This document shows positions 1-8,590 of a stretch of DNA of 64,000 nt, piece after piece. Under the pieces are notes generated by a model. The model saw only the letters and a list, made by a program, of their open reading frames with translations, had not been told where the DNA came from and ran no database searches. Positions within the stretch are counted from its first letter, which is position 1, and every line of letters starts with the position of its first letter. Source of the DNA: 43-108 sp001915545 (GTDB taxonomy: Bacteria; Bacteroidota; Bacteroidia; Bacteroidales; Bacteroidaceae); the NCBI GenBank assembly GCA_902491215.1, contig CABUGV010000013.1, positions 15,439-79,438 of the forward strand, written 5' to 3'. The translations under genes and the position numbers were made by a program.

Positions 1-111
1 GGAATTATATTGAAGGAATGGAAAGGATGCTCAAGCAAAACTATTCTGGTGCTGGTGACAGGACTCATCGTACTGATAGTATCTTCATTCCTGCCTCAAC
101 TGCTGAAATAA
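1..111 (+). CDS. rhaT: RhaT L-rhamnose/proton symporter, C-terminal end (partial)
   Basis: An open frame enters the window at base 1 and stops at TAA 109-111. It encodes 36 residues beginning GIILKEWKGCSSKT, followed by a hydrophobic helix ending SSFLPQLLK. The GxxLKEWKG...T start of a last membrane helix matches what I know of the end of the rhamnose transporter RhaT. rhaD follows 71 bases downstream on the same strand, which supports a rhamnose uptake and catabolism operon. Only the last transmembrane segment is visible, so the call leans on context. Confidence 0.7.
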   Translation, partial: GIILKEWKGCSSKTILVLVTGLIVLIVSSFLPQLLK

Positions 112-182
112 AAGCATGAAAGCAGTATATTTGCATCTGCAAACATAAAGAATCAACAAATAAAAAATAAAAGCAGAATAAA

Positions 183-995
183 ATGGAATCAATTCTTAAT
201 GGACGCCCTGCACTGGAAAAAGAAGTTGTGAAGGTGGCCGAAGTTGCAGGCTATCTTTGGCAGAAAGGCTGGGCAGAAAGAAACGGAGGCAACATCACAA
301 TAAACATCACTGACCTGGTGGACGATGGTATCAGAAATATGCCTGCCATAAGTGAGGTAAAGCACATCGGCACAACATTGCCGAATCTGAAAGGATGCTA
401 CTTCTACTGCAAGGGTACAAACAGAAGAATGCGCGACCTGGCACGCTGGCCTATGGAAAACGGCAGTGTGATACGTATACTTGACGATTGCGAAAGCTAC
501 GTAATAATTGCAGACAATCCGGTTAATCCTACATCGGAACTGCCTTCTCATCTGAGCGTGCACAATTATCTCATCGGCAAAGGCTCCACATACAAGGCTT
601 CGCTGCACACTCACCCTATCGAGCTCGTTGCAATGAGCCACAACAAGGAATTCATGAAGAAGGATGTGCTCACAAACATTCTTTGGTCGATGATACCGGA
701 AACAAAGGCTTTCTGCCCTAGAGGTCTCGGCATGGTACCATATATGTTGCCAAGCTCGGTAGAACTTGCAGAAGCAACCATCAAGTCAATAGATGAAGAC
801 TACGACGTCGTATTCTGGGAAAAGCATGGTGCTTTTGCAATCGGCGATGATGTAATGGAGGCATTCGACATGCTCGATACTCTCAACAAGAGTGCACAGA
901 TATACATGTGCGCAAAGAATATGGGATTCACTCCTGACGGCATGTCACAGGAACAGATGCAGGAAATAAGCAGAGTGTTCAAACTGCCGAAATAA
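183..995 (+). CDS. rhaD: Rhamnulose-1-phosphate aldolase
   Basis: This 270-residue protein is a class II (zinc-dependent) aldolase that splits L-rhamnulose 1-phosphate into dihydroxyacetone phosphate and L-lactaldehyde, the last committed step of rhamnose breakdown in the cytoplasm. The N-terminal block GWAERNGGNITIN is typical of RhaD. The zinc ligands are visible as SLHTHP (about residues 139-144), with a later histidine in WEKHGAFAIG. The length is close to the roughly 274 residues of the E. coli enzyme. It follows the rhaT tail on the same strand and ends before a strong bidirectional terminator. A TATATTTG -7-like box at 126-133 may give it its own promoter, but no clear -33 box is present. 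Confidence 0.95.
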   Translation: MESILNGRPALEKEVVKVAEVAGYLWQKGWAERNGGNITINITDLVDDGIRNMPAISEVKHIGTTLPNLKGCYFYCKGTNRRMRDLARWPMENGSVIRILDDCESYVIIADNPVNPTSELPSHLSVHNYLIGKGSTYKASLHTHPIELVAMSHNKEFMKKDVLTNILWSMIPETKAFCPRGLGMVPYMLPSSVELAEATIKSIDEDYDVVFWEKHGAFAIGDDVMEAFDMLDTLNKSAQIYMCAKNMGFTPDGMSQEQMQEISRVFKLPK

Positions 996-1022
996 ACATC
1001 GGACTCGAATAATAAAAAAAAT

Positions 1023-1076
1023 AAAAGCTGTCCTCACAAGAACAACGTTCAGAAGTGAAGGACAGCTTTTTATTTT
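1023..1076. terminator. Bidirectional Rho-independent terminator between rhaD and efp
   Basis: AAAAGCTGTCCT (from 1023) pairs with AGGACAGCTTTT (to 1070). The hairpin is A-rich on the left and T-rich on the right, so it can stop rhaD on the plus strand and the converging efp on the minus strand. Confidence 0.85.
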
Positions 1077-1133
1077 GATAACCGTATGTCATCCGCAACA
1101 TTGCGGAATCACACGTAAAAGTCAATTTGTGGA

Positions 1134-1694
1134 TTACTTGCGTGTTACGTAAGATCCGTCACGAGTGTCAACCTCAATAAGGTCGCCTTCGTTGATGAAA
1201 AGAGGAACACGGATCTGTGCACCAGTTTCTACAGTTGCAGGCTTTGTTGCGTTTGTTGCAGTATCGCCCTTAAGTCCTGGCTCAGTGTAAGTAACCTTCA
1301 AAACAACCTTTACAGGAACTTCGCCGATAAGAATTGTATCAGTAGAAGAATCGATAGAAGCCTGGATTACATCGCCTTCCTTGAGGAAATCAACTCCTGT
1401 GATGACGTCACGTGGAATAGTAACCTGCTCGAAAGTTTCCTGGTTCATGAATACCAAGTCATCACCTTCCTTATAAAGGTACTGGAACTGACGATGGTCT
1501 ACAACAACATCTTCAAGCTTTGCAGAAACGATCCATGTACGCTCAAGCACTCTACCGTCGGCAACGTCACGAAGCTTTGTTCTCATGACTGTGTTACCTT
1601 TTCCTGGCTTAACGTGCAAGAAATCGATTACAACATAAATTCTTCCATCGATGCGCAAACATACGTTCTTTTTAATGTCTCCTGCTAAAATCAT
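1134..1694 (-). CDS. efp: Translation elongation factor P
   Basis: This 186-residue EF-P relieves ribosomes stalled at polyproline stretches. The KOW-like N-terminal domain contains FLHVKPGKGN, with the tip lysine (K32) at the position modified in many bacteria. The following blocks RTKLRDV, QFQYLYKEGDDLVFMNQETFEQ and the C-terminal RVPLFINEGDLIEVDTRDGSYVTR are the conserved OB domains. The length is right for the family. The gene stands alone, converging on rhaD and divergent from rpmH, with a good -33/-7 promoter at 1777-1807. I see no neighbouring EF-P modification enzyme. Confidence 0.97.
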   Translation of the reverse strand: MILAGDIKKNVCLRIDGRIYVVIDFLHVKPGKGNTVMRTKLRDVADGRVLERTWIVSAKLEDVVVDHRQFQYLYKEGDDLVFMNQETFEQVTIPRDVITGVDFLKEGDVIQASIDSSTDTILIGEVPVKVVLKVTYTEPGLKGDTATNATKPATVETGAQIRVPLFINEGDLIEVDTRDGSYVTRK

Positions 1695-1776
1695 AAATAC
1701 TTTTATTATTAAATTATACTGTATATAGTCCTGATTAACCTATCGGTTTGTGTATTAACAAATTCCAAAAACGATG

Positions 1777-1807
1777 CAAAAGTAGTTTTTTTCCATAAAA
1801 TGGCAAA
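1777..1807 (-). promoter_or_regulatory. Bacteroidetes-type promoter of efp
   Basis: On the minus strand a TTTG (-33, plus 1804-1807) is followed after 19 bases by TACTTTTG (-7, plus 1777-1784), matching the TTTG/TAnnTTTG promoter of this phylum. It lies about 80 bases upstream of the efp start. Confidence 0.75.
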
Positions 1808-1834
1808 AAAAATATTTGTAAAAAGCCTTGAAGC

Positions 1835-1866
1835 TTTGGGTTATTTACAAAAAATCACTACTTTTG
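1835..1866 (+). promoter_or_regulatory. Bacteroidetes-type promoter of rpmH
   Basis: TTTG at 1835-1838 and TACTTTTG at 1859-1866 are separated by 20 bases, an excellent -33/-7 match. The rpmH start codon lies about 45 bases downstream. The box is back-to-back with the efp promoter. Confidence 0.8.
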
Positions 1867-1909
1867 CAAGCCGAAAGTGAAATAAACAATAACTAAAAAA
1901 TACATCAAG

Positions 1910-2065
1910 ATGAAAAGAACATTCCAGCCTCACAACAGAAAGAGGATCAACAAGCACGGTTTCCGTGAGCGTATGGCTACAGCCAACGGACGTAGAGTTT
2001 TGTCGTCACGCAGAAAGAAGGGACGCAAGCAGCTTACTGTTTCAAGCGAGCACCACGGCAAATAA
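1910..2065 (+). CDS. rpmH: 50S ribosomal protein L34
   Basis: This 51-residue, very basic protein starts [18 protein letters not shown] and continues [15 protein letters not shown], the L34 signature. It is a small structural protein of the large ribosomal subunit. The C-terminus is slightly longer than in E. coli (ending SSEHHGK), as in other Bacteroidetes. It has its own promoter and is followed by a terminator at 2096-2131, so it is probably monocistronic. Confidence 0.97.
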   Translation: MKRTFQPHNRKRINKHGFRERMATANGRRVLSSRRKKGRKQLTVSSEHHGK

Positions 2066-2095
2066 AAAATTTGCTTCAAACAGACAAAGAATATG

Positions 2096-2131
2096 AAAAG
2101 CAGAGGTTTGATTGAAACTTCTGCTTTTTTT
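2096..2131 (+). terminator. Rho-independent terminator after rpmH
   Basis: AAAAGCAGAGGTTT pairs with AAACTTCTGCTTTT across a five-base loop and runs into seven T residues. Confidence 0.85.
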
Positions 2132-2178
2132 AGTAACTTTGACGAAAAATACTGTCAAACACCCAACAACCTACATTT

Positions 2179-2796
2179 ATGGCACTTTCTGATTATTTCA
2201 AAGGCAAATCCGGCAGAATTTTCTGGTTGAACATATTGGCAATGGCGGCTGTACTGATCGGACTTCCTCTGATCTGCCTGCAGATGCTCGATGAGTATAC
2301 TCACCACGGTGAAAAAATCAACGTTCCCTATGTAATAGGTAAAAGCGCATACGATGCAGAAGCAGAGCTTAAGGAAAAAGGACTTATTGCGGTCATAGCC
2401 GACTCAACTTATTCGAAAACAGCAGAACCGGGTGCCATACTCGATCAATCGCCAACATCAGGAAGTGAAGTGAAGAGCGGCAGAATAATATATCTCACCA
2501 TAAACCTAAACGGCGAACCACTGGTTGAATTGCCAGACCTGATAAACAACAGCTCACTCAGAGAAGCAGAAGCAAAACTGAGAGCTATGGGATTCAAACT
2601 TGCACCATGCCAATTCGTCGACGGACATCCGAAAGACTTTGTCATCGGCATCAAACAAGGCATAAGAGACCTTCATACGGGAGACAAGATTTCGCGCGAC
2701 AGAGCAATAACCATTGTTGCTGGAGCCGGCGAAGCAGACTCTCTGGAATACGTAGACTCACTGTATGAGGACACAATAGCAGATATAGAATTCTGA
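2179..2796 (+). CDS. PASTA-domain membrane protein
   Basis: This 205-residue protein has a short cytoplasmic N-terminus, one transmembrane helix (about residues 14-36) and two extracytoplasmic PASTA domains (about 47-110 and 114-182; INVPYVIGKSAYDAEAEL and VELPDLINNSSLREAEAKL). PASTA domains bind cell-wall or muropeptide-type ligands. No kinase or transpeptidase domain is attached, as in the stand-alone PASTA proteins common in Bacteroidetes. It is the first gene of a same-strand run (spacing 37-63 bases) that includes ddl, which fits a cell-envelope role. The precise function is unknown. Confidence 0.85.
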   Translation: MALSDYFKGKSGRIFWLNILAMAAVLIGLPLICLQMLDEYTHHGEKINVPYVIGKSAYDAEAELKEKGLIAVIADSTYSKTAEPGAILDQSPTSGSEVKSGRIIYLTINLNGEPLVELPDLINNSSLREAEAKLRAMGFKLAPCQFVDGHPKDFVIGIKQGIRDLHTGDKISRDRAITIVAGAGEADSLEYVDSLYEDTIADIEF

Positions 2797-2854
2797 TAAA
2801 TACGGCAGGCAAGTCATATAATATCCATTCCTTACACATTTTTATCTATCGTAA

Positions 2855-3949
2855 ATGGAGAAAGAAGAAACTACAGCTTACGAAGACATATCGGGCCTGG
2901 ACGCTACCGTATACGAGGACCACGACCAGGATGATGACGAAACCGGACAACTGTACGAACACTACAGAGTACCTGTAGACAAAAAACAGAAAATGATAAG
3001 AGTCGACAAATTTTTGTTCGACAGACTGGCCGGAATATCCAGAAACAGAATACAGAAAGCCGCAGACGCAGGCTTTATCCTTGCAAACGACAAGCCGGTA
3101 AAGCGCAGCTATAAGGTCAAACCTTTCGACATCATAAAGGTGATGCTCGACAGGCCTCAATATGACAACGACATCACTCCTGAGGACATTCCACTCAACA
3201 TTGTTTATGAAGACGAAGACTTGATGGTTGTTAACAAACAGCCTGGTCTTGTTGTACATCCAGGATTCGGCAACTGGCACGGCACACTGCTCAATGCCAT
3301 AGCTTGGCATCTTAAGGACGATCCAGACTTCGACATAAACAATCCTGAAATAGGACTGGTACACCGCATAGACAAAGATACCAGCGGACTGCTTGTAATT
3401 GCTAAAACGGCTGAAGCAAAGACAAAACTAGGTCTGCAGTTCTTCAACAAGACCACCAAACGTGAATACAATGCCCTCGTTTGGGGCAATATAGAAGAAG
3501 ATGAAGGAACTGTTGTCGGCAATATCGCAAGAGACCCGAAAGACCGAATGCTCATGGCCGTATTTCCACCAGAATCAGAAATAGGAAGACACGCCGTCAC
3601 ACACTATTATACACTTGAACGTCTGGGCTATGTCACATTTGTGAAATGTATCCTTGAAACAGGACGTACTCATCAGATCCGCGTGCACATGAAACACATA
3701 GGACATATTCTCTTCAACGATGAGCGATATGGCGGCAGCATCATACTGAAAGGCACAAATTTCAGCAAATACAAGCAATTCGTTGAAAACTGCTTCAAGA
3801 CATGTCCACGCCAGGCTCTGCATGCAAAGACTCTCGGGTTTGTACATCCGCGCACAGGAAAAGAAATGATGTTCGATTCACCTCTTCCCGATGATATGAG
3901 CGCACTTCTTGACAAGTGGAGAACATACATATCCGGACGTATGATATGA
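2855..3949 (+). CDS. RluA/RluD-family 23S rRNA pseudouridine synthase
   Basis: This 364-residue enzyme isomerises specific uridines of 23S rRNA. A Glu/Asp-rich N-terminal extension (about residues 1-45) precedes an S4 RNA-binding domain (MIRVDKFLFDRLAGISRNRI, from about residue 48). The catalytic motif is GLVHRIDKDTSGLLVIAKT, where the Asp after HRI is the nucleophile, and GRTHQIRVHM is the second conserved block. It is longer than E. coli RluD (326) mostly because of the acidic tail. It sits between the PASTA gene and ddl, an arrangement I associate with Bacteroidetes genomes. The RluD assignment within the family is likely but not proven. Confidence 0.93.
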   Translation: MEKEETTAYEDISGLDATVYEDHDQDDDETGQLYEHYRVPVDKKQKMIRVDKFLFDRLAGISRNRIQKAADAGFILANDKPVKRSYKVKPFDIIKVMLDRPQYDNDITPEDIPLNIVYEDEDLMVVNKQPGLVVHPGFGNWHGTLLNAIAWHLKDDPDFDINNPEIGLVHRIDKDTSGLLVIAKTAEAKTKLGLQFFNKTTKREYNALVWGNIEEDEGTVVGNIARDPKDRMLMAVFPPESEIGRHAVTHYYTLERLGYVTFVKCILETGRTHQIRVHMKHIGHILFNDERYGGSIILKGTNFSKYKQFVENCFKTCPRQALHAKTLGFVHPRTGKEMMFDSPLPDDMSALLDKWRTYISGRMI

Positions 3950-4012
3950 AAGTTTCAAGAGCATCATAATCATTAAAAAGAATTTCATAATATCATAAAA
4001 ATAAGATAAGAT

Positions 4013-5014
4013 ATGAAAAGAAACATTGTAATCGTTGCAGGAGGAGATTCATCCGAGCACGACATTTCACTTTTAAGCGCACAAGGCATCTATTCATGGA
4101 TAGATAAGGAAAAATTCAATGTTTATATATTGGAAATGACCGGAATGACATGGGAAGTACATCTCGAAGACGGTACCAGAATACCGGTTGACCGACACGA
4201 CTTTTCATTTGAAATCGACGGAAACAAGATCATACCAGACTTTGCATATATCACCATACATGGCACACCTGGCGAGAATGGAATACTTCAAGGTTATTTC
4301 GACCTTTACCATATACCATACTCCACAAGCAGTCGTCTTGTAGAAGCACTTACATTCAACAAGTTTATGCTCAACCAGCTTCTCAAGAGCTTCGGTGTGA
4401 GAATCTCCAATTCCATGCTTATCAGAGAAGGTCAGACGGTCACCGATGAAGAAGTCATTGAACGCATCGGTCTGCCTTGCTTCATAAAGCCTAACGAAGG
4501 CGGTTCAAGCTTCGGTGTTACAAAATGCAAAAAGCCGGAAGACATACAGCCAGCCATCAAGGCAGCTATGCATGAGAGCCCTGAAGTAATGATCGAAGCA
4601 GAGATGAAAGGGACCGAGATATCAAACGGAGTTTACAAGACTTCTAAAGACGGAGTAAGAGTTCTGCCTATAACAGAAGTCGTAACACACAACGATTTCT
4701 TCGACTATGGAGCAAAATACAAAGGTGAAGTAGAAGAAATCACTCCTGCACGTCTATCTGAAAGCACTACACAGCGCGTACAGAAACTCACTGAAGCCAT
4801 ATACAACATTCTTGGAGCATACGGCATCATTCGCGTCGACTACATCATTACCAAAGAGATGGAAGACGGCAAGGAAGTTGAGAAAATCAATCTCCTCGAA
4901 GTAAATACAACTCCAGGAATGACAAAAACAAGCTTCATACCGCAGCAGGTAAAAGCAGCAGGTCTCGACATGACATCCATACTTACAGACATCATAGAAG
5001 ACAAGCTGAAGTAA
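4013..5014 (+). CDS. ddl: D-alanine--D-alanine ligase
   Basis: This 333-residue ATP-grasp ligase joins two D-alanines for the peptidoglycan stem peptide in the cytoplasm. Visible motifs are the N-terminal AGGDSSEHDISLLSA, the ATP-binding loop FIKPNEGGSSFGV, the central IRVDYI strand and the C-terminal metal-binding LLEVNTTPGMT. Its length is close to the usual 300-370. It lies 63 bases after the pseudouridine synthase gene and 55 bases before an acyltransferase gene, consistent with one transcript. Confidence 0.95.
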   Translation: MKRNIVIVAGGDSSEHDISLLSAQGIYSWIDKEKFNVYILEMTGMTWEVHLEDGTRIPVDRHDFSFEIDGNKIIPDFAYITIHGTPGENGILQGYFDLYHIPYSTSSRLVEALTFNKFMLNQLLKSFGVRISNSMLIREGQTVTDEEVIERIGLPCFIKPNEGGSSFGVTKCKKPEDIQPAIKAAMHESPEVMIEAEMKGTEISNGVYKTSKDGVRVLPITEVVTHNDFFDYGAKYKGEVEEITPARLSESTTQRVQKLTEAIYNILGAYGIIRVDYIITKEMEDGKEVEKINLLEVNTTPGMTKTSFIPQQVKAAGLDMTSILTDIIEDKLK

Positions 5015-5069
5015 GAGAAGCGTTACGACCGCAATATAAACAATATACCATTCTTAAAACCACAGATCT

Positions 5070-6230
5070 ATGATTATTCCAGAAGAATTCGACGACATAC
5101 GTCCTTATACCGACGAGGAAATGCCGGAGCAGATGAGCAAACTGCTCGAGGACGAAGAGTTCATCCAAACTCTCAGGTACATTTACGCAGATATACCTAT
5201 CGAGAAAGTCATAGAAACAATCCGCAAATGCAGAAATGCTTACGAGTTCCAGTCTGTATGCGTGTATCCGGTAATCCAGCAGTTGCTTGGAAAAGTGAGC
5301 GAAGGCCTTGAGGGAGATTTCACATCTGTTGCAGATCTCAACACGAATCCGCACACATTTGTCTCAAACCACCGCGACATTGTGCTCGACTCCGCACTCC
5401 TCGATACGCTTCTGATCGACAACGGTGCCAACACAGCAGAAATAGCCATAGGCGACAATCTGCTCATCAAGCCGTGGATCAGACAGTTCGTAAGAATCAA
5501 CAAGTCATTCATCGTACAGCGCTCTCTTTCTCCTCGTCTTCTCCTCATGGCATCGGCAAAGATGTCACGATACATGCACTTCGCTATATCGGAGAAAAAA
5601 GAAAACATCTGGATAGCCCAGCGTGAAGGCCGTGCCAAGGATTCCAACGACCGCACACAGGAAAGCGTGCTGAAGATGATGGCCATAGGAGGCACAGGCA
5701 ATATCATCGACAGGCTCAAGAATCTGAATATTGTTCCGCTTACACTCTCATACGAATACGATCCATGCGATTATCTCAAAGCAAAAGAGTTCCAGATGAA
5801 GCGTGACATACCTGGATTCAAAAAGAGCAAGCAAGACGATTTGGACAATATGAGAATCGGTATATTCGGCCGTAAAGGACATATTCATTTCCATGCCGCT
5901 CCATGCATAAACGATTGGCTCGACACACTAGACCCTGACACTCCTAAAAACGAGCTGATGAGTACAATTGCGCACCACATCGACCATCAGATCCACTTAG
6001 GCTACAAATTGTATCCTGCCAATTACGTGGCTGCCGACATGTTGCTTGACGCTACGACCTATGCTGACAGATACACAGAAGAAGAAGCCGAGACATTCAA
6101 GAAATATCTGAATGAAAGACTCTCGATGATTGAACTGCCGGAGCCAGACACATCATTCCTGCGCAAGCGCCTGCTCACCATGTATGCCAATCCGACATTC
6201 AACAAAGCTGCAGCTGAAAAGGAGAAATAA
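5070..6230 (+). CDS. Glycerol-phosphate-type acyltransferase (PlsC-like domain)
   Basis: This 386-residue protein belongs to the phospholipid acyltransferase superfamily. The substrate block is VSNHRDIVLDSALLD (about residues 95-109), a variant of the HxxxxD active site. An IAQREGRAKDSNDRT block (about 186-200) corresponds to the EGxR glycerol-phosphate-binding motif. No membrane helix is obvious. It probably acylates glycerol 3-phosphate or lysophosphatidate. In the HRDIVLD motif the second aspartate is one residue further than in the textbook HX4D; I recall the same form in other Bacteroidetes homologues. It lies downstream of ddl and upstream of a lipoprotein gene. The substrate is not readable from the sequence. 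Confidence 0.8.
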   Translation: MIIPEEFDDIRPYTDEEMPEQMSKLLEDEEFIQTLRYIYADIPIEKVIETIRKCRNAYEFQSVCVYPVIQQLLGKVSEGLEGDFTSVADLNTNPHTFVSNHRDIVLDSALLDTLLIDNGANTAEIAIGDNLLIKPWIRQFVRINKSFIVQRSLSPRLLLMASAKMSRYMHFAISEKKENIWIAQREGRAKDSNDRTQESVLKMMAIGGTGNIIDRLKNLNIVPLTLSYEYDPCDYLKAKEFQMKRDIPGFKKSKQDDLDNMRIGIFGRKGHIHFHAAPCINDWLDTLDPDTPKNELMSTIAHHIDHQIHLGYKLYPANYVAADMLLDATTYADRYTEEEAETFKKYLNERLSMIELPEPDTSFLRKRLLTMYANPTFNKAAAEKEK

Positions 6231-6267
6231 CAAACGAAATGGGCAAACGGTATATAAACAGACGTTC

Positions 6268-6930
6268 ATGCATATAAAGCCAACCACACTGCAAGTCTTG
6301 ACATTCATAGGCCTGCCTGCAAGCATGGTCGGAATTTTGTCATGCAGTGACGATACTTACACTTACCCTCCAGTGACGACTGACCTTGTATGTGTACGTA
6401 CCGACGGTTCTGCACGTGCCACTACCATCATAACAGACAATGGATGCACATTGAATATTACAAATCCAATTGCAACACCTACGCCTGATACAATATACCG
6501 CTGTTTAGCCATTTATTCTACAGAACAATCCTCTGCAACGCTTTACAGTCTCAGCAACGTGTTCTCCCCTACTCCAATTCTGCACGAAGAACTTGCACGG
6601 TACACTACAGATCCTGTAAAGTTCATATCTGCATGGTACAGCGGGGGCTACCTAAATCTGGACATCGGTATACCGACGACATTGAACAACGGGCATGCAT
6701 TTGCCTTCAGTCAAGACAGCATAACAGAGGACAACAAGGGCATCCGAACTCTCCACATCAGTCTCGTTCACGAGGCTCCTCCAGACGATCCTCCATCGTT
6801 CACGGAAGAGACCTACATGAGCATACCGATGTACGTATATTCCGATTTTCTTACAGAAAACGACTCTGTAAAATTCAGAATAAATACGACTGAAGGCTGG
6901 AAAGAAATCGGATATAAGTTTGCCTGGTAA
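6268..6930 (+). CDS. NigD-like lipoprotein (putative)
   Basis: With the ATG at 6268 the protein has 220 residues and opens with a lipoprotein signal peptide ending GILSC (Cys at residue 25). I preferred this to a longer in-frame start at 6130 because that would overlap the acyltransferase by 100 bases and place the signal peptide internally. The mature part is rich in beta-strand, with SAWYSGGYLNLDIGIP in the middle and KFRINTTEGWKEIGYKFAW at the end. This resembles the NigD-like lipoproteins of Bacteroidales, but I am not certain. It is the last gene of the 2.2-6.9 kb run and is followed by a terminator. Confidence 0.6.
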   Translation: MHIKPTTLQVLTFIGLPASMVGILSCSDDTYTYPPVTTDLVCVRTDGSARATTIITDNGCTLNITNPIATPTPDTIYRCLAIYSTEQSSATLYSLSNVFSPTPILHEELARYTTDPVKFISAWYSGGYLNLDIGIPTTLNNGHAFAFSQDSITEDNKGIRTLHISLVHEAPPDDPPSFTEETYMSIPMYVYSDFLTENDSVKFRINTTEGWKEIGYKFAW

Positions 6931-6956
6931 CGAATTGCTGCAATGCAAAATAAATA

Positions 6957-7016
6957 AAACACAGAAGCAAGTACAGAATAAATCCATTCCGAACCTTGCT
7001 TCTGTGTTTTTTATTT
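6957..7016 (+). terminator. Rho-independent terminator after the lipoprotein gene
   Basis: ACACAGAAGCAAG pairs with CTTGCTTCTGTGT and is followed by TTTTTATTT. It ends the plus-strand gene run that starts at 2179. Confidence 0.85.
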
Positions 7017-7023
7017 GCATATA

Positions 7024-7071
7024 CAAAAAAAGCAGTTCTTCAATGGATACGCCTATCCATTGGAGAACCGC
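7024..7071 (-). terminator. Rho-independent terminator of the SusCD-phosphoesterase operon
   Basis: Read on the minus strand, GCGGTTCTCCAATGGATA pairs with TATCCATTGAAGAACTGC across a four-base loop and is followed by seven T residues. It lies directly after the last gene of the operon. Confidence 0.85.
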
Positions 7072-7127
7072 GCCATAGGATACACCGAACAATGCACGCC
7101 TGCATGCCGGTCGTCAATAATCCAATA

Positions 7128-8558
7128 TCAATTGAGTTTTACTGTTTCCTCAAATTTATCTCCAAATCTGTTGGTAAACACAATCTTTACCTCCTTGGCA
7201 CCATCAGTAGGCCTAGCTCTGAACAGATGTTCGGTCAAAGTTCCTTCCTTACCTTTCTTCAATCCGGCAACATACTTTTCGTCGACACCTGTAAACTGTT
7301 CCATCTTGCCCATAGGCTTTCCGTCCTGCGTCCACTCTACTTTGCAGTCCTTATCCCAATCCCATACGTTGGCAACAACGAAATCTTCCTGTTTTCTGAA
7401 ATCACCCTTACCGTAAACAGTCATCTGGCGACCTACATTGCTGCGAGTAGCCTTATAGCGCCATTTCACATCATTTCCATCTACATCGACAATCATATAT
7501 CCATTAGGTGTACCGCATCTGTTAACCCATCCGCTCCACCATGCACCGCATGCAGCACCAATGTTGTGTTCATACAGATTATCATTCACGACACAGTTCT
7601 GCAGGAAATGCGTGTGGCCGGTGAATACATGTACGTTGTATCCTTTGAGAACCTCAGCCAGCTCCTTTGAGTTGCGCACGTTGCCGTCATTCTCAATTGT
7701 GTTCCATCCTGCGGCATGCATATTGAGTATCACCAACGAACCCTTAGGCACATAGCTCAGATCCTTCTTTAGCCAGTCAATCTGCGCACCTGTCAGAGCC
7801 TCCACATAACGCTTGCCTCCGACGTAGTTGATATCCTTGAGAGTTACGAAATGAGCCTTTCCGATATTGAAAGAATAATCCGTAGGACCGAAATAATGAT
7901 GGTAATACATTTCACCGTAAACAGGCGAACCTAGAGGCATATTGTGCAAGTCCTGATATTTCTTCTCAAAGTCGTGATTTCCGATACACTGGAACATTGT
8001 CATTCCGAGATTGCTCACAGAAGCGACATAATCATCGTAAAGTCCCATATTGTCGAACACGATATCGCCCAAAGCCATACCAATCACCTCACCCGTACGT
8101 TTGAGTGAATCTATTACAGGCTTCAAGTCCTCAACCGTTTCATTGCGCCAGCGCTCCATATCTCCGTCAGTCCTAACCTGAGGGTCAGAAATTGAGATAT
8201 AGTAGAACTTGTCGCTCGCATCCTTTCTCTTCTCCAATACGAAATCACCGCCTTTACCGTCGACAAGCTTATCCACACGAGCATAAAATCCGTGTGCTAT
8301 TCCGTCCTGCTGCGGAAGGACATATCCAGCGGGAGTACTTATGCTCACAAACTTGCACACATTTGTATCAGTCGTCAATGCCCATTTACCGTTCTTGTCT
8401 GTAGAAGTAAAGTCCACTCCATTGTTTACTACTACATTTGCAATGCCTTTTCCATCAGAATCCTTTACGGTTCCTGAAAATTTAAAAACATTCTTTTGTG
8501 CGCTGGCACCTGCTGAGAAAAGTACAACAAGTGCCGATGCCATAATCTTAGCGTTCAT
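7128..8558 (-). CDS. Secreted calcineurin-like metallophosphoesterase
   Basis: The protein starts best at the ATG at 8558 (MNAKIMASALVVLFSAGASAQ, a signal peptide), giving 476 residues. An N-terminal beta-sandwich (FSGTVKDSDGKGIANVVV, carboxypeptidase-regulatory-like) precedes the metallophosphatase core. Metal-binding motifs are ISDPQ, GDIVFDN, GNHDF, NMHAAGW and GHTHF. A C-terminal beta domain completes the N/core/C architecture known for Bacteroidetes metallophosphatases. It acts in the periplasm or on the surface on phosphomono- or diesters; the substrate is unknown. It is the last gene of a SusC-SusD operon, suggesting that the imported or bound ligand carries a phosphate. Confidence 0.88.
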   Translation of the reverse strand: MNAKIMASALVVLFSAGASAQKNVFKFSGTVKDSDGKGIANVVVNNGVDFTSTDKNGKWALTTDTNVCKFVSISTPAGYVLPQQDGIAHGFYARVDKLVDGKGGDFVLEKRKDASDKFYYISISDPQVRTDGDMERWRNETVEDLKPVIDSLKRTGEVIGMALGDIVFDNMGLYDDYVASVSNLGMTMFQCIGNHDFEKKYQDLHNMPLGSPVYGEMYYHHYFGPTDYSFNIGKAHFVTLKDINYVGGKRYVEALTGAQIDWLKKDLSYVPKGSLVILNMHAAGWNTIENDGNVRNSKELAEVLKGYNVHVFTGHTHFLQNCVVNDNLYEHNIGAACGAWWSGWVNRCGTPNGYMIVDVDGNDVKWRYKATRSNVGRQMTVYGKGDFRKQEDFVVANVWDWDKDCKVEWTQDGKPMGKMEQFTGVDEKYVAGLKKGKEGTLTEHLFRARPTDGAKEVKIVFTNRFGDKFEETVKLN

Positions 8559-8590
8559 ATTATCGTCAGTAATTTTACAGTACAAAAGTT

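Noticed and set aside
6130..6267. Longer start for the lipoprotein gene at 6130
   Set aside because: It overlaps the acyltransferase gene by 100 bases and would put the lipoprotein signal in the middle; the ATG at 6268 gives a normal signal peptide.
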